Shown here: in pieces, positions 17,385-26,237 of the stretch
Numbering within the stretch: the first letter of the stretch is position 1
Layout: every line of letters begins with the position of its first letter
Assembly (NCBI GenBank): GCA_028869595.1
Contig: JAGWRU010000006.1
Location: 1-42,671 of the forward strand
Length of the DNA stretch: 42,671 nucleotides
Source: Rhodospirillales bacterium
GTDB taxonomy: Bacteria > Pseudomonadota > Alphaproteobacteria > Acetobacterales > Acetobacteraceae
Reading direction: 5' to 3'
Notes under the pieces: model-generated
What the model saw: the letters and a program-made list of their open reading frames with translations, nothing else
Told to the model about the DNA's origin: nothing
The model's database searches: none
Program-made: the position numbers and the translations under genes

Positions 17385-18320
17385 ATGTTCTCCCTCGTCA
17401 ATCTCCTGCAGATCGGCTGGACCTCGCTTGCGACGTCGAGCTACCTGGTCCTGTTCACGCTGGCGTTCGCGCTGGTGCTGAAGGTCAACCGGGTGTTCAA
17501 TTTCACCCAGGCGGCGGTGATGACGGTCGCCTTCTACGCCGCCTATACGCTGGTCAGCCTGCTGCACCTGCCGGGGGCAGCAGGTCTGCTGGGCGCCTTC
17601 GCGGCGACGCTGATTCTGTCGGCACTTCTTGAAATCGGCGGGTTCCGCACGCTGCGCCGCCGCCGGGCTTCGCCGATCTTTCTGTTTATCTTCACGCTGA
17701 TCGTTTCCGAACTCGTTTCCTACCTCGCGATGATGGTCTATGGGACCTGGCCCACGACCATCTTCCCCTCGCTGTTCTGGCCGGTGCGGATCATTGCCGG
17801 CGTCGCCGTCAGCCAATGGGACGTGCCGGCGATCGGCGCGACCATCGCAACCGTCGCCGCGCTGTTCGCCTTCCTGCGCTTCACGCGGATCGGACGCTCG
17901 ATGGTGGCGGTCGCCGATAATCCCGATCTCGCCGAATTCTACGGTATCGCCAAGGATCGCGTGTATCTGGTCACGCTGCTGGCGGCCGGGCTGATCTCGG
18001 CGGTGGCGATGTTCCTGTACGGCACGCGTGCGCAGGTGGAGCCGACCACCGCGCTGAACCTGCTGCTGTTCGCCATCGCCGCCACCATCATCGGCGGCAT
18101 CGGCAATCTGGGCGGGGCGGTGGCCACGGCGGTGGCGCTGGGGCTGCTGCAGAATGGCAGCATCCTGTTCATCCCCTCCTCCTGGCAGGGGTTTCTGCTC
18201 TACGCCTTCCTGTTCCTGGCGATCGTCTGCTTTCCGCGCGGCATCCGCCTGCCGCGCCGCCGGCTGGTGCGCAATACCCCCACTCCCGATCTCGATGACG
18301 GTAAGGCGGAGAAGGCCTGA
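17385..18320 (+). CDS. Branched-chain amino acid-type ABC transporter permease (LivH family)
   Basis: LFTLAFALVLKVNRVFNFTQAAVMTVAFYAAYTL...GIAKDRVYLVTLLAAGLISAVAMFLYGTRAQVEPTTALNLLLFAIAATIIGGIGNLGGAV. Confidence 0.93.
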   Translation: MFSLVNLLQIGWTSLATSSYLVLFTLAFALVLKVNRVFNFTQAAVMTVAFYAAYTLVSLLHLPGAAGLLGAFAATLILSALLEIGGFRTLRRRRASPIFLFIFTLIVSELVSYLAMMVYGTWPTTIFPSLFWPVRIIAGVAVSQWDVPAIGATIATVAALFAFLRFTRIGRSMVAVADNPDLAEFYGIAKDRVYLVTLLAAGLISAVAMFLYGTRAQVEPTTALNLLLFAIAATIIGGIGNLGGAVATAVALGLLQNGSILFIPSSWQGFLLYAFLFLAIVCFPRGIRLPRRRLVRNTPTPDLDDGKAEKA

Positions 18321-18323
18321 GCG

Positions 18324-19223
18324 ATGGAGTATCTGTACACGATCATCGTGATGATGGCGCTCTATGTCATCCTGGCATCGAGCTTCGATTTCGTGATCGG
18401 CCATGGCGGGCTGATCTCCATCGCCCATCCGATCTTTTATGCGCTCGGCGCCTATGCCTCGGCACTGCTGGCCAAGGATCTGCACTGGCCGATCGTGCTG
18501 GCGATCCCGGCCGGCGCGGTGGTGGCGATGGTCGCCTCGGTCCTGGTGGCGCTGCCGGCGCTACGCGTGTCCGGCGATTACCTGCTGATCGCCAGTATCG
18601 GATTTCAGCTCGGCGTGATCGAGGCGATCAAGAATCTCGACTGGACCGGCGGTGCCGGCGGCTTGAGCAATATCCCAGGCGTATCCATCACCCAGGGTCA
18701 CGGCCCGTACGTGATCGCCGTGGTGCTGATCGCCATCGCCACGGTGGCGCTGCTGCGCTTCGTGGCACACAGCCCCTATGGGCGGGCGATCAGCGCGCTG
18801 CGCGATGACGAGCCGGCCTTCATCGCGCTGGGACGCAATGCGATGCACATGAAAATCGGCATCTTCGCGCTCGGTTCGGCCATCGCCGGTCTGGCCGGCG
18901 GGCTCTATGCGCATTACTTCCGCTTCCTCAGTGCCGATCAGTTCGGGATCATGCAGTCAGCGGCATTGCTGACCATGGTGGTGGTCGGCGGCATGCGCAG
19001 CATCTGGGGCCCGGTGCTGGGCGCCATCGTGCTGGAAGCGCTGCCCCAGGCGCTGACCTTCCTCAATCTGCCGCCCTCCATTCTGGGGCCGCTGCAGGGG
19101 ATATTGTTCACCGGGCTGGTGCTGATCTTCATGTTCTTCCGCCCGCAGGGGCTGATTGTCGCCGGCGATGTCTGGACCGGACGCCGCAACGCGAAGGAGG
19201 CCGCGCATGTCCGCCGGGCTTGA
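18324..19223 (+). CDS. Branched-chain amino acid-type ABC transporter permease (LivM family)
   Basis: SSFDFVIGHGGLISIAHPIFYALGAYASALLAKD...SPYGRAISALRDDEPAFIALGRNAMHMKIGIFALGSAIAGLAGGLYAHY. Confidence 0.93.
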   Translation: MEYLYTIIVMMALYVILASSFDFVIGHGGLISIAHPIFYALGAYASALLAKDLHWPIVLAIPAGAVVAMVASVLVALPALRVSGDYLLIASIGFQLGVIEAIKNLDWTGGAGGLSNIPGVSITQGHGPYVIAVVLIAIATVALLRFVAHSPYGRAISALRDDEPAFIALGRNAMHMKIGIFALGSAIAGLAGGLYAHYFRFLSADQFGIMQSAALLTMVVVGGMRSIWGPVLGAIVLEALPQALTFLNLPPSILGPLQGILFTGLVLIFMFFRPQGLIVAGDVWTGRRNAKEAAHVRRA

Positions 19224-19977
19224 GGCGACGGGCCTGGAAGTTACCGGCCTGTGCAAGCGATTCGGCGGCATCGTCGTCGCCGACGCGATCGATCTGGCCA
19301 TTCCGCCGGGACGCGTGGTCGGGCTGATCGGACCGAACGGCGCGGGCAAGACCTCGTTCTTCAATCTGGTGGCGGGGATGGTGCGCGCCGATGCCGGCCG
19401 GGTGCGGCTGGATGGCACCGATCTGACCCGTCTGCCCGGATATTCCCGCGCCCGGCTGGGCCTGGCGCGCACCTGGCAGAATTTACGGCTGTTCCCCTCG
19501 CTTTCCGTGCTCGACAATCTGCTGATCGCGCCGCGCCGGTATCCCGGTGAAAGCCTGGCCGCGCTGCTGCGTCCGGCCCGGTTGCGCAGCGCCGAATATC
19601 AGGCGCGCGAGCGCGCCGCCTCGGTGCTGGAACGTACCGGACTTGCCGCCATCGCCCATCACCCGGTCGCCGATGTCCCGTTCGGCCAGCAGAAGCTGAT
19701 CGGTGTGGCACGCGCGCTGATGAACGATCCGCGCTGTCTGTTGCTGGACGAACCGATGGCCGGGGTAGAGGGGGCGGCCTATGGCGCCATCCAGCGCGTG
19801 GTGCGCGATCTGGCCGCCGCCGGCATCGCCATCTGCGTGGTGGAGCACAACGTCGCCTTCATCCGCGACCTGTGCGACGAGGGTGTGTTCATGTTCGCAG
19901 GCCGCGTCCTGGCACGCGGCGAGGTCGGCACGCTGATCGCCGATCCGCGCCTGACCGAACTCTATTTCGGGACGTAA
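19207..19977 (+). CDS. ABC transporter ATP-binding protein (LivG family)
   Basis: Walker A GPNGAGKTSFF, LLLDEPMAGVEGAAY, VEHNVAFIRDLCDEGVFMFAGRVLARG. Confidence 0.94.
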   Translation: MSAGLEATGLEVTGLCKRFGGIVVADAIDLAIPPGRVVGLIGPNGAGKTSFFNLVAGMVRADAGRVRLDGTDLTRLPGYSRARLGLARTWQNLRLFPSLSVLDNLLIAPRRYPGESLAALLRPARLRSAEYQARERAASVLERTGLAAIAHHPVADVPFGQQKLIGVARALMNDPRCLLLDEPMAGVEGAAYGAIQRVVRDLAAAGIAICVVEHNVAFIRDLCDEGVFMFAGRVLARGEVGTLIADPRLTELYFGT

Positions 19978-19980
19978 GCG

Positions 19981-20664
19981 ATGCTGCGGATCGAAAACCT
20001 CACCGCCTGCCATGGCTCGCTGACCGCCTTGTCGGAAATCGGCTTCACCGCCGCGCCAGGCAGCCGCATCGGCGTGTTCGGCCATAACGGCGCCGGCAAG
20101 ACCACGCTGCTGCGCTGCCTGATCGGCGCGCATCCGCAGGCCCAGGGGCGCGTTACCTTCAACGACCTGCCGGTGCCGCCCGGGCGCGTGGCGGAAACCG
20201 TGCGCCGTGGCATCGCCTTCGTGCCGCAGGGCCATAATGTCTTTCCGACCTTGTCGGTGCAGCAGAATCTGCAGGTCGCCGGACTGCATTTCGATCTGCG
20301 CTTCCTGTCGGAGGTACTGCGCCTGTTTCCCGTGCTGCAGGAACGGCGCGGGCAGATGGCAGGTTCGATGTCGGGCGGCGAACAGCAGATGCTCGCGCTG
20401 GGCATGGCGCTGATGACGCAGCCGAAATGGCTGCTGCTGGACGAGCCCTCGACCGGCCTTGCGCCGGTGATCGTGCGCAACGTGATGCGTCAGCTGGCCG
20501 AGGTGAACGCCTCGCTCGGCACCGGGATCATCGTGGTGGAGCAGAACGTCCCGGCGACGCTGAAGCTGGTGGAACGCGCGCTGATCCTGAAATCCGGCCG
20601 GCTGGTCTTCGACGGCAGCGCCGAACAGCTCGCCGCCGATCCTGATCTATGGAAGTGGTTCTGA
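19981..20664 (+). CDS. ABC transporter ATP-binding protein (LivF family)
   Basis: GHNGAGKTTLLRCLIG, MSGGEQQMLALGMALM, LLLDEPSTGLAPVIV, VVEQNVPATLKLVERALILKSGRLVFDG. Confidence 0.94.
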   Translation: MLRIENLTACHGSLTALSEIGFTAAPGSRIGVFGHNGAGKTTLLRCLIGAHPQAQGRVTFNDLPVPPGRVAETVRRGIAFVPQGHNVFPTLSVQQNLQVAGLHFDLRFLSEVLRLFPVLQERRGQMAGSMSGGEQQMLALGMALMTQPKWLLLDEPSTGLAPVIVRNVMRQLAEVNASLGTGIIVVEQNVPATLKLVERALILKSGRLVFDGSAEQLAADPDLWKWF

Positions 20665-20667
20665 GCC

Positions 20668-22080
20668 ATGACGGATGCCGATCCCGCACGACGCCGTTCG
20701 ACGGCCATCGCGATGCGCAGCCTCGCCCATTGGGCCGCCGATCCGGCGAGCCGCGTGCTGCCCGAGGCGATCCGCAGCCGCGCCGCGCTGATCCTGATGG
20801 ATGATCTCGGCGCCATGGTGGCCGGTTTCGGCGAACCGCAGCTGCGTGCCGCCACCGCCCAGTTCGTGCGCGGCGCGGGCATCGCCGAGGCCAGTGTCTT
20901 CGCACCGGGCACGCCGCGCCTGGATCGCGCCAGCGCCGCCGCTGCCAATGGCATGGCCGCCGCCTGGTGCGAGCTGGATGAGGGGTTTCGCGACGCGCCC
21001 TGCCATGCCGGCGCCTATATCCTGCCGGCGCTGCTGGCCGAAGCCGAAGCCGGCGGCGCGACCACCGCCGAGATGCTGTCCGCCCTGGCGCTCGCTTATG
21101 AGATCACGGTCAGGCTGGCGCTGGCCTTTCCCTTCCCGGCCATGACCGTGCACCCGCACGCCGCCTTCGCCCCGATCGGCGCTGCGGCCGGCATCGGGCT
21201 GCTCCGCCGTCAGGATGGCGACACGCTGCTCGGCGCCATCGCCGGGGCGGCCAGCATGGCCTTCGCCGGCCCTTTCCAGCACGCGATGGATGGCGCGCTG
21301 GTGCGCAATGCCTGGACCTCGGCCGGCGCCTGGATCGGCATCAAGGCGGCGGATTGGGCAGAGATCGGCATCGCCGGCCTGCCCGAAACCGCGTTCGACG
21401 TCTTCGCGGTTTCCTTCGCCACCGGCTGCCGTCCGGAAATCCTGACCGCCGATCTGGGCACGTCCTGGGCGATGCAGGCCGGCTATCACAAGATTTTCGC
21501 CTGCTGCCAGTATGCCCATTCGACGGTCGAAGCGAGTCTGGCTTTGCACGCGCGGCTGCGAGCGGCGGAAAATGCGGCGCAGAATCCCGCCGCGATCGAG
21601 GAGATCGTGGTGCACACCCATCCCCGCGCCATGGCGCTGACGGCGGTGGAACCGGCCAGCGTGCTGGCGGCGAAATTCTCCATCCCCCATGCCGCCGCCG
21701 CCAGCGCGGTGTTCGGCACCGGCAGCGCGCGCGCCTTCTCGGCCGATGCGATGGAGGATCCGGCCGTCGCGGCGCTGCGACGCAAAGTCCGCCTTGCGCC
21801 GTTCACGCCCCTTACCGCGCCGCCGCATGACCGCCCGGCGCGCGTCGAGTGGCGCTTCGCCGACGGCACGACATGGAGCGAGACCTGCCTGACCGCGCAG
21901 GGCGGCGCCGACCGGCCTTTCGAGACGGCGGCGCTCGACGCCAAATTCGCCGAGATCGCGGCACCGGTGTTTCCCGCCATGCAGCCGGTGCTGCACGCCA
22001 TTCGCGCTGGCGAGCGCTCGGCCATGGCGCGGCCCTGGGCCAAGGCGGTGGCCATGATGACGCAAGGAGCGCGCGCATGA
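20668..22080 (+). CDS. MmgE/PrpD family protein (copy A, divergent)
   Basis: AAWCELDEGFRDAPCHAGAYILPALLAEAEAGG...MTVHPHAAFAPIGAAAGIGLLRRQDGDTLLGAIAGAASMAFAGPF; MmgE/PrpD N-domain layout. Confidence 0.87.
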   Translation: MTDADPARRRSTAIAMRSLAHWAADPASRVLPEAIRSRAALILMDDLGAMVAGFGEPQLRAATAQFVRGAGIAEASVFAPGTPRLDRASAAAANGMAAAWCELDEGFRDAPCHAGAYILPALLAEAEAGGATTAEMLSALALAYEITVRLALAFPFPAMTVHPHAAFAPIGAAAGIGLLRRQDGDTLLGAIAGAASMAFAGPFQHAMDGALVRNAWTSAGAWIGIKAADWAEIGIAGLPETAFDVFAVSFATGCRPEILTADLGTSWAMQAGYHKIFACCQYAHSTVEASLALHARLRAAENAAQNPAAIEEIVVHTHPRAMALTAVEPASVLAAKFSIPHAAAASAVFGTGSARAFSADAMEDPAVAALRRKVRLAPFTPLTAPPHDRPARVEWRFADGTTWSETCLTAQGGADRPFETAALDAKFAEIAAPVFPAMQPVLHAIRAGERSAMARPWAKAVAMMTQGARA

Positions 22081-23441
22081 GCGACGCCGATCTCGATCTT
22101 CTGGTGATCGGTGCCGGGGCATGCGGACTGGCCGGTGCGATCGCGGCGCACGATGCCGGGCTGTCGGTTGCGATCGTTGAAAAACTCGATCGCCCGGGCG
22201 GGAATTCGGCGCTCTCCACCGGTTCCGTCCCCGGCGCCGGCAGTCGCTTTCAGCGCGCTGCGGGGATCGAGGACGATGCCGCGCGGATGCTGCGCGATCT
22301 CCACGCCATTGCCGGGGAAACCGATGATCGGGCGCTGGTGGCGCGCATGGCGGAAGTATCCGCGGCGACCGTGGAATGGCTGGTCGATACGGTCGGCGCC
22401 CGCCTCGCCCTGATCACCGCCTATCGCCATATCGGCCATTCCGTGCCGCGCCTGCATGCGCCCCCCTCGCGGCGCGGCCAGGATCTGGTGGATGATCTGC
22501 TGGGCGCGCTTGCCAGCCGCGCCATCCCGCTGGCGGTCGGCAATGCCGCGACCGATCTGCTGGTAGAAAACGGCGCCGTGTTCGGCGCGCGCATCGACAC
22601 CGGCACGGGGGTGGAGGAAATCCGCGCCCGCAAGACGCTGCTGGCGGTCAATGGCTTTGCCGGCGATCCCGCTTTGGTGCGCCGCTTCTGTCCGGAAATC
22701 GCCGGGGCCGCCTATTACGGCGCGCGCGGCTCCACCGGGGAGGCGATCCGCTGGGGAGAGGCGCTGGGCGCGGAACTGCGAAATATGGGCGCCTATCAAG
22801 GCTATGCCGCGGTCGCCTATCCGCATGGCTCGATCCTGTCCTGGACGACGATCGAGAAGGGCGGCGTGCTGCTGGGCGCCGACGGGCGGCGTTTCGGCAA
22901 CGAGGCGCTGGGCTATTCCGGCTATGCCCGCATCGTGCTGGGCCAGGGGGACGGTGCCGTCGCGCTGTTCGATCAGCGCATCTTCGACATCGCCGCGCAG
23001 GAGGAGGAGTTCGCCGAGCTCGCCGGCTATGGCGGGGTGCGTCGCGCCGACACGCTGGCGGAGGTGGCGGTCCAGCTCGGCTGCGACGCCGCCGTGCTGG
23101 AGGCGGAGATCGCCGCCTATAACCAGGCCGCGCGCGGCGCCGGGGCGGATCGCTTCGGACGCGCCGAATTCGGGCTGGCACCGCTGAGCGCGCCGTTCCA
23201 TTTCGCCCGCACCGTGCCCGGGCTGTTTCACACCCAGGGCGGGCTGCGCGTCGATGGCGATGCCCGCGTGCTGCGCGCCGATGGCAGCGCCATCGCCAAT
23301 CTGTTCGCCGGCGGCGGCGCTGCGGCGGGGATCAGCGGACGCAGCGGCGCGCTGGGCTATGCCTCCGGCAACGGGCTGCTGACCGCGGTCGCGCTGGGCC
23401 GGCTCGGCGCGCTGGCGGCGGCGGCGGAAATCGCGCGATGA
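22077..23441 (+). CDS. FAD-dependent oxidoreductase (fumarate reductase / 3-ketosteroid dehydrogenase flavoprotein-like)
   Basis: LLVIGAGACGLAGAIAAHDAGLSVAIVEKLDRPGGNSALSTGSVPG (FAD-binding) and LFHTQGGLRVDGDARVLRADGSAIANLFAGGGAAAGISG; ATGA start overlapping the upstream stop. Confidence 0.92.
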   Translation: MSDADLDLLVIGAGACGLAGAIAAHDAGLSVAIVEKLDRPGGNSALSTGSVPGAGSRFQRAAGIEDDAARMLRDLHAIAGETDDRALVARMAEVSAATVEWLVDTVGARLALITAYRHIGHSVPRLHAPPSRRGQDLVDDLLGALASRAIPLAVGNAATDLLVENGAVFGARIDTGTGVEEIRARKTLLAVNGFAGDPALVRRFCPEIAGAAYYGARGSTGEAIRWGEALGAELRNMGAYQGYAAVAYPHGSILSWTTIEKGGVLLGADGRRFGNEALGYSGYARIVLGQGDGAVALFDQRIFDIAAQEEEFAELAGYGGVRRADTLAEVAVQLGCDAAVLEAEIAAYNQAARGAGADRFGRAEFGLAPLSAPFHFARTVPGLFHTQGGLRVDGDARVLRADGSAIANLFAGGGAAAGISGRSGALGYASGNGLLTAVALGRLGALAAAAEIAR

Positions 23442-24829
23442 GTCTGTCGCGCCGCATCGTCCGCGCCTGGCGCGATACCGCCGCGCGGCCTTTGCCGCCG
23501 GAAGTGCTGGGCGCGGCGAAGGCGCATCTGCTGGACGCCATCGGCGTCGGGCTGGCTGCCTCGGCCAGCGCGGCCGGCCTGCCCTATCGCCGCTTCGCCG
23601 CCACGCTGCGCGGCGAGGGGCCGGCGAGCCTGTTCGGCGCGGCCCACGGCGTCAACCCGGCCGATGCGGCGATGATCAATGGCGGGCTGATCCACAGCCT
23701 GGAATACGATGACACGCATACCGGCTCGATCGTGCATGGCAGCGCGGTGCTCGCCGCCGCTGCCCTGGCCGCTGCCGAGGCCGGCGCTGCCGGCGGTGCC
23801 GCCCTGCTCGGCGCCTATGTGCGCGGCTGGGAGGTGCTGGTGCGCATCGGCCTGGCCGCGCCCGGGGCGTTTCAGGCGCGCGGCTTTCAGATCACCTCGG
23901 TCGGCGGGGCGCTGGTGGCGGCGCTGATCGGCGCCGATCTCGCCGGGCTCGACGAGGATGGCATGGTGATGGCGCTGGGCATCGCGCTGAGCCAGGGATC
24001 GGGCGTGTTCGAATTCCTCTCCAACGGTTCCTCGGTGAAGTCGCTGCATCCGGGCTGGGCCGCGCATGCCGGGCTGATCGCCGCACATTTCGCCGCCTGC
24101 GGCATGACCGGGCCGGAAACCGCCCTGGATGGTCGCTTCGGTCTGTTCGCGAGCTTTGCCGGCGATCCCGGCGGGCCGGCCCGGCTGGATGCGCTGATGG
24201 CCGATTTCGGTGCGCAATGGCACCTGCCCCAGGCCGCCTTCAAATTCCATCCCTGCTGCCATTACCTGCATCCCTTCATCGAGGCGGCAGAGGCGTTGCT
24301 GGCGCGCGGGCTGGAGCCGGCGCGGCTGCGCTGCCTGACATGCCGGGTGCCGGCGGGCGCGGCCGGCATCATCTGCGAACCCTGGGCGGAGAAATCGGCC
24401 CCGGCCAGCGCGCATGCGATGCGCTGGTCCCTGCCCGCCGTGCTGGCCGCCAGGCTGGTCGACGGGCCGATCGGACTGGCGAGCTTCGAGCGCCCCTTAT
24501 CGCCGGCGGCCCGCGACTTCACCGCGCGCATCGCCTGGGAACCGATGACCGATACCGCGTTTCCGCGCGTCTTCGAGGCGGAGCTGATCGCCACGCTGGA
24601 CGATGCCGAGCCGCTTCGCATCCGCATCGCCGATGTCTACGGCAATGCCGGCCGCCCCGCGCCGGAGGATGCGGTGCGCGCGAAATTCCGCGCCAATGCC
24701 GGGCTCGCTTTGCCCGGTTCCGCAATTGCCGCGCTGGAGGAGGCGATCGCCAAGCTGGATCGCGCAGCCTCGGTCACCGCACTCGGCGCGGCGCTGCGTC
24801 AGGTTTCGTCCAAGGGAGGCTTCGCATGA
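23438..24829 (+). CDS. MmgE/PrpD family protein (copy B, canonical motifs)
   Basis: LLDAIGVGLAASASAAG...INGGLIHSLEYDDTHTGSIVHGSAVLAAAALAAAE...SVKSLHPGWAAHAGLIAA; ATGA overlap upstream and downstream. Confidence 0.92.
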   Translation: MSLSRRIVRAWRDTAARPLPPEVLGAAKAHLLDAIGVGLAASASAAGLPYRRFAATLRGEGPASLFGAAHGVNPADAAMINGGLIHSLEYDDTHTGSIVHGSAVLAAAALAAAEAGAAGGAALLGAYVRGWEVLVRIGLAAPGAFQARGFQITSVGGALVAALIGADLAGLDEDGMVMALGIALSQGSGVFEFLSNGSSVKSLHPGWAAHAGLIAAHFAACGMTGPETALDGRFGLFASFAGDPGGPARLDALMADFGAQWHLPQAAFKFHPCCHYLHPFIEAAEALLARGLEPARLRCLTCRVPAGAAGIICEPWAEKSAPASAHAMRWSLPAVLAARLVDGPIGLASFERPLSPAARDFTARIAWEPMTDTAFPRVFEAELIATLDDAEPLRIRIADVYGNAGRPAPEDAVRAKFRANAGLALPGSAIAALEEAIAKLDRAASVTALGAALRQVSSKGGFA

Positions 24830-26232
24830 CCCCATCCTTCGACACGGTGCTGCGCGGCGGCATCGCGATCCTGCCCGGCGAAGGCCCGCGCGCCTGCGAC
24901 CTTGCGCTGCAGGACGGACGGATCGGCGCCATTCTCGCCCCGGGCGCAGCGATCGCCGCCGCCGAGACGATCGACATCACCGGCCTGGTGGCGATGCCCG
25001 GGGCGATCGACGTGCATCTGCATCTCGGCCACGGCAAGGATATCGCCCGCCCGCGCGTGCCCGGCGATGCCGACCGCGAATCCGCCGCCGCCGCGATGGG
25101 CGGCATCAGCTGCTTCATTCCGTATCTGATGGCGACCGAGCCATTCGATCGCATCTTCGATACGGTGGTGGGCGTGACCGAGGCCGGATCGCGCACCGAT
25201 TTCGGCTATCATTTCATCATCAGCACCGAAGAGCAGCTTGCCGGCATCGCGGCCTATGTGCGCGATTATGGCGCGCCGAGCTTCAAGATTTTCATGAACA
25301 ACCGGGGCGGCGAAGGCAGCCGCCTGGGTCTGCCCGATATCGATGACGGCTTTCTGCTGCGCCTGTGCGAGGCCGCCGCCCAGCATGGCGGCATGGTCTG
25401 TCCGCACCCCGAAACCATCGAACTCGCCTGGGTGATGCGCGCGCGCGCCCAGGCCGCCGACCCCGAGGGCACAGGCGGGCTGCGCAGCTGGAACGCCACG
25501 CGCCCGCCTTTCGTGGAGGCCGATGCGGTGCAGCGCGCCGCCTATGTCGCGCATATTGCCGGCGCACCGCTTTATGTCGTGCATACGTCCTCGGCCGAGG
25601 CGCTGCACGCGGCGCTGCGCCACCGCGCCGCCGGGGCGCGGGTCTTCATCGAAACCTGCCCGCATTACCTGACGCATGATGTGGACTGGGAAGGCGGCGA
25701 TATCGGCAAGATCAATCCGCCCTTGCGCGAAGCCGCCGACCGCGAAGCACTGTGGCAGGCCGTGCTGGACGGGCGGGTCGACACGATCGGCACCGATCAC
25801 GTGCATCGCGACATCACCGCCAAGCAGGGCGGCATCTGGGCAGCCTCGCCGGGCTGCCCGGGAATGGAAACCTTGCTGCCGGTACTGCTGAGCGAGGGCC
25901 ACTACAAGCGCGGCATGAGTCTGTCGCGCATCGCCGAGGTCACCGCCACCAATCCGGCGCGCGCCATGGGGCTGTCGCACGTCAAGGGGCGGATCGCCGT
26001 CGGGCTGGATGCCGATCTGGCCATCATCGATCCGCAGGCCACCTGGACGCCGACGCGGGAGGCCGTGGTCTCCTCCGCCGGGTATTCGATCTATGAAGGC
26101 TGGAAGCTGCGCGGACGCGTCGTGCATACGCTGGTGCGCGGGCGCGCCGTGCTGCGCGACGGCACGCTCGATCCCGCCTGTGTCGGGCATGGCCGCTATG
26201 TGCGCCGCCATCTGGCGCACGCGGCGCGATAG
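24826..26232 (+). CDS. Dihydropyrimidinase/hydantoinase/dihydroorotase-like amidohydrolase
   Basis: GAIDVHLHLGHG (HxH), SFKIFMN (candidate carbamylated Lys), VCPHPE, YVVHTSS, TIGTDHVHRD (metal ligands); NPARAMGLSHVKGRIAVGLDADLAIID. Confidence 0.92.
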   Translation: MTPSFDTVLRGGIAILPGEGPRACDLALQDGRIGAILAPGAAIAAAETIDITGLVAMPGAIDVHLHLGHGKDIARPRVPGDADRESAAAAMGGISCFIPYLMATEPFDRIFDTVVGVTEAGSRTDFGYHFIISTEEQLAGIAAYVRDYGAPSFKIFMNNRGGEGSRLGLPDIDDGFLLRLCEAAAQHGGMVCPHPETIELAWVMRARAQAADPEGTGGLRSWNATRPPFVEADAVQRAAYVAHIAGAPLYVVHTSSAEALHAALRHRAAGARVFIETCPHYLTHDVDWEGGDIGKINPPLREAADREALWQAVLDGRVDTIGTDHVHRDITAKQGGIWAASPGCPGMETLLPVLLSEGHYKRGMSLSRIAEVTATNPARAMGLSHVKGRIAVGLDADLAIIDPQATWTPTREAVVSSAGYSIYEGWKLRGRVVHTLVRGRAVLRDGTLDPACVGHGRYVRRHLAHAAR

Positions 26233-26237
26233 CGATC

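Noticed and set aside
24217-26232. 671-aa extended N-terminus of the amidohydrolase ORF
   Set aside because: The N-terminal 203 residues are an out-of-frame reading of the MmgE/PrpD gene; the real start is the ATGA overlap at 24826.
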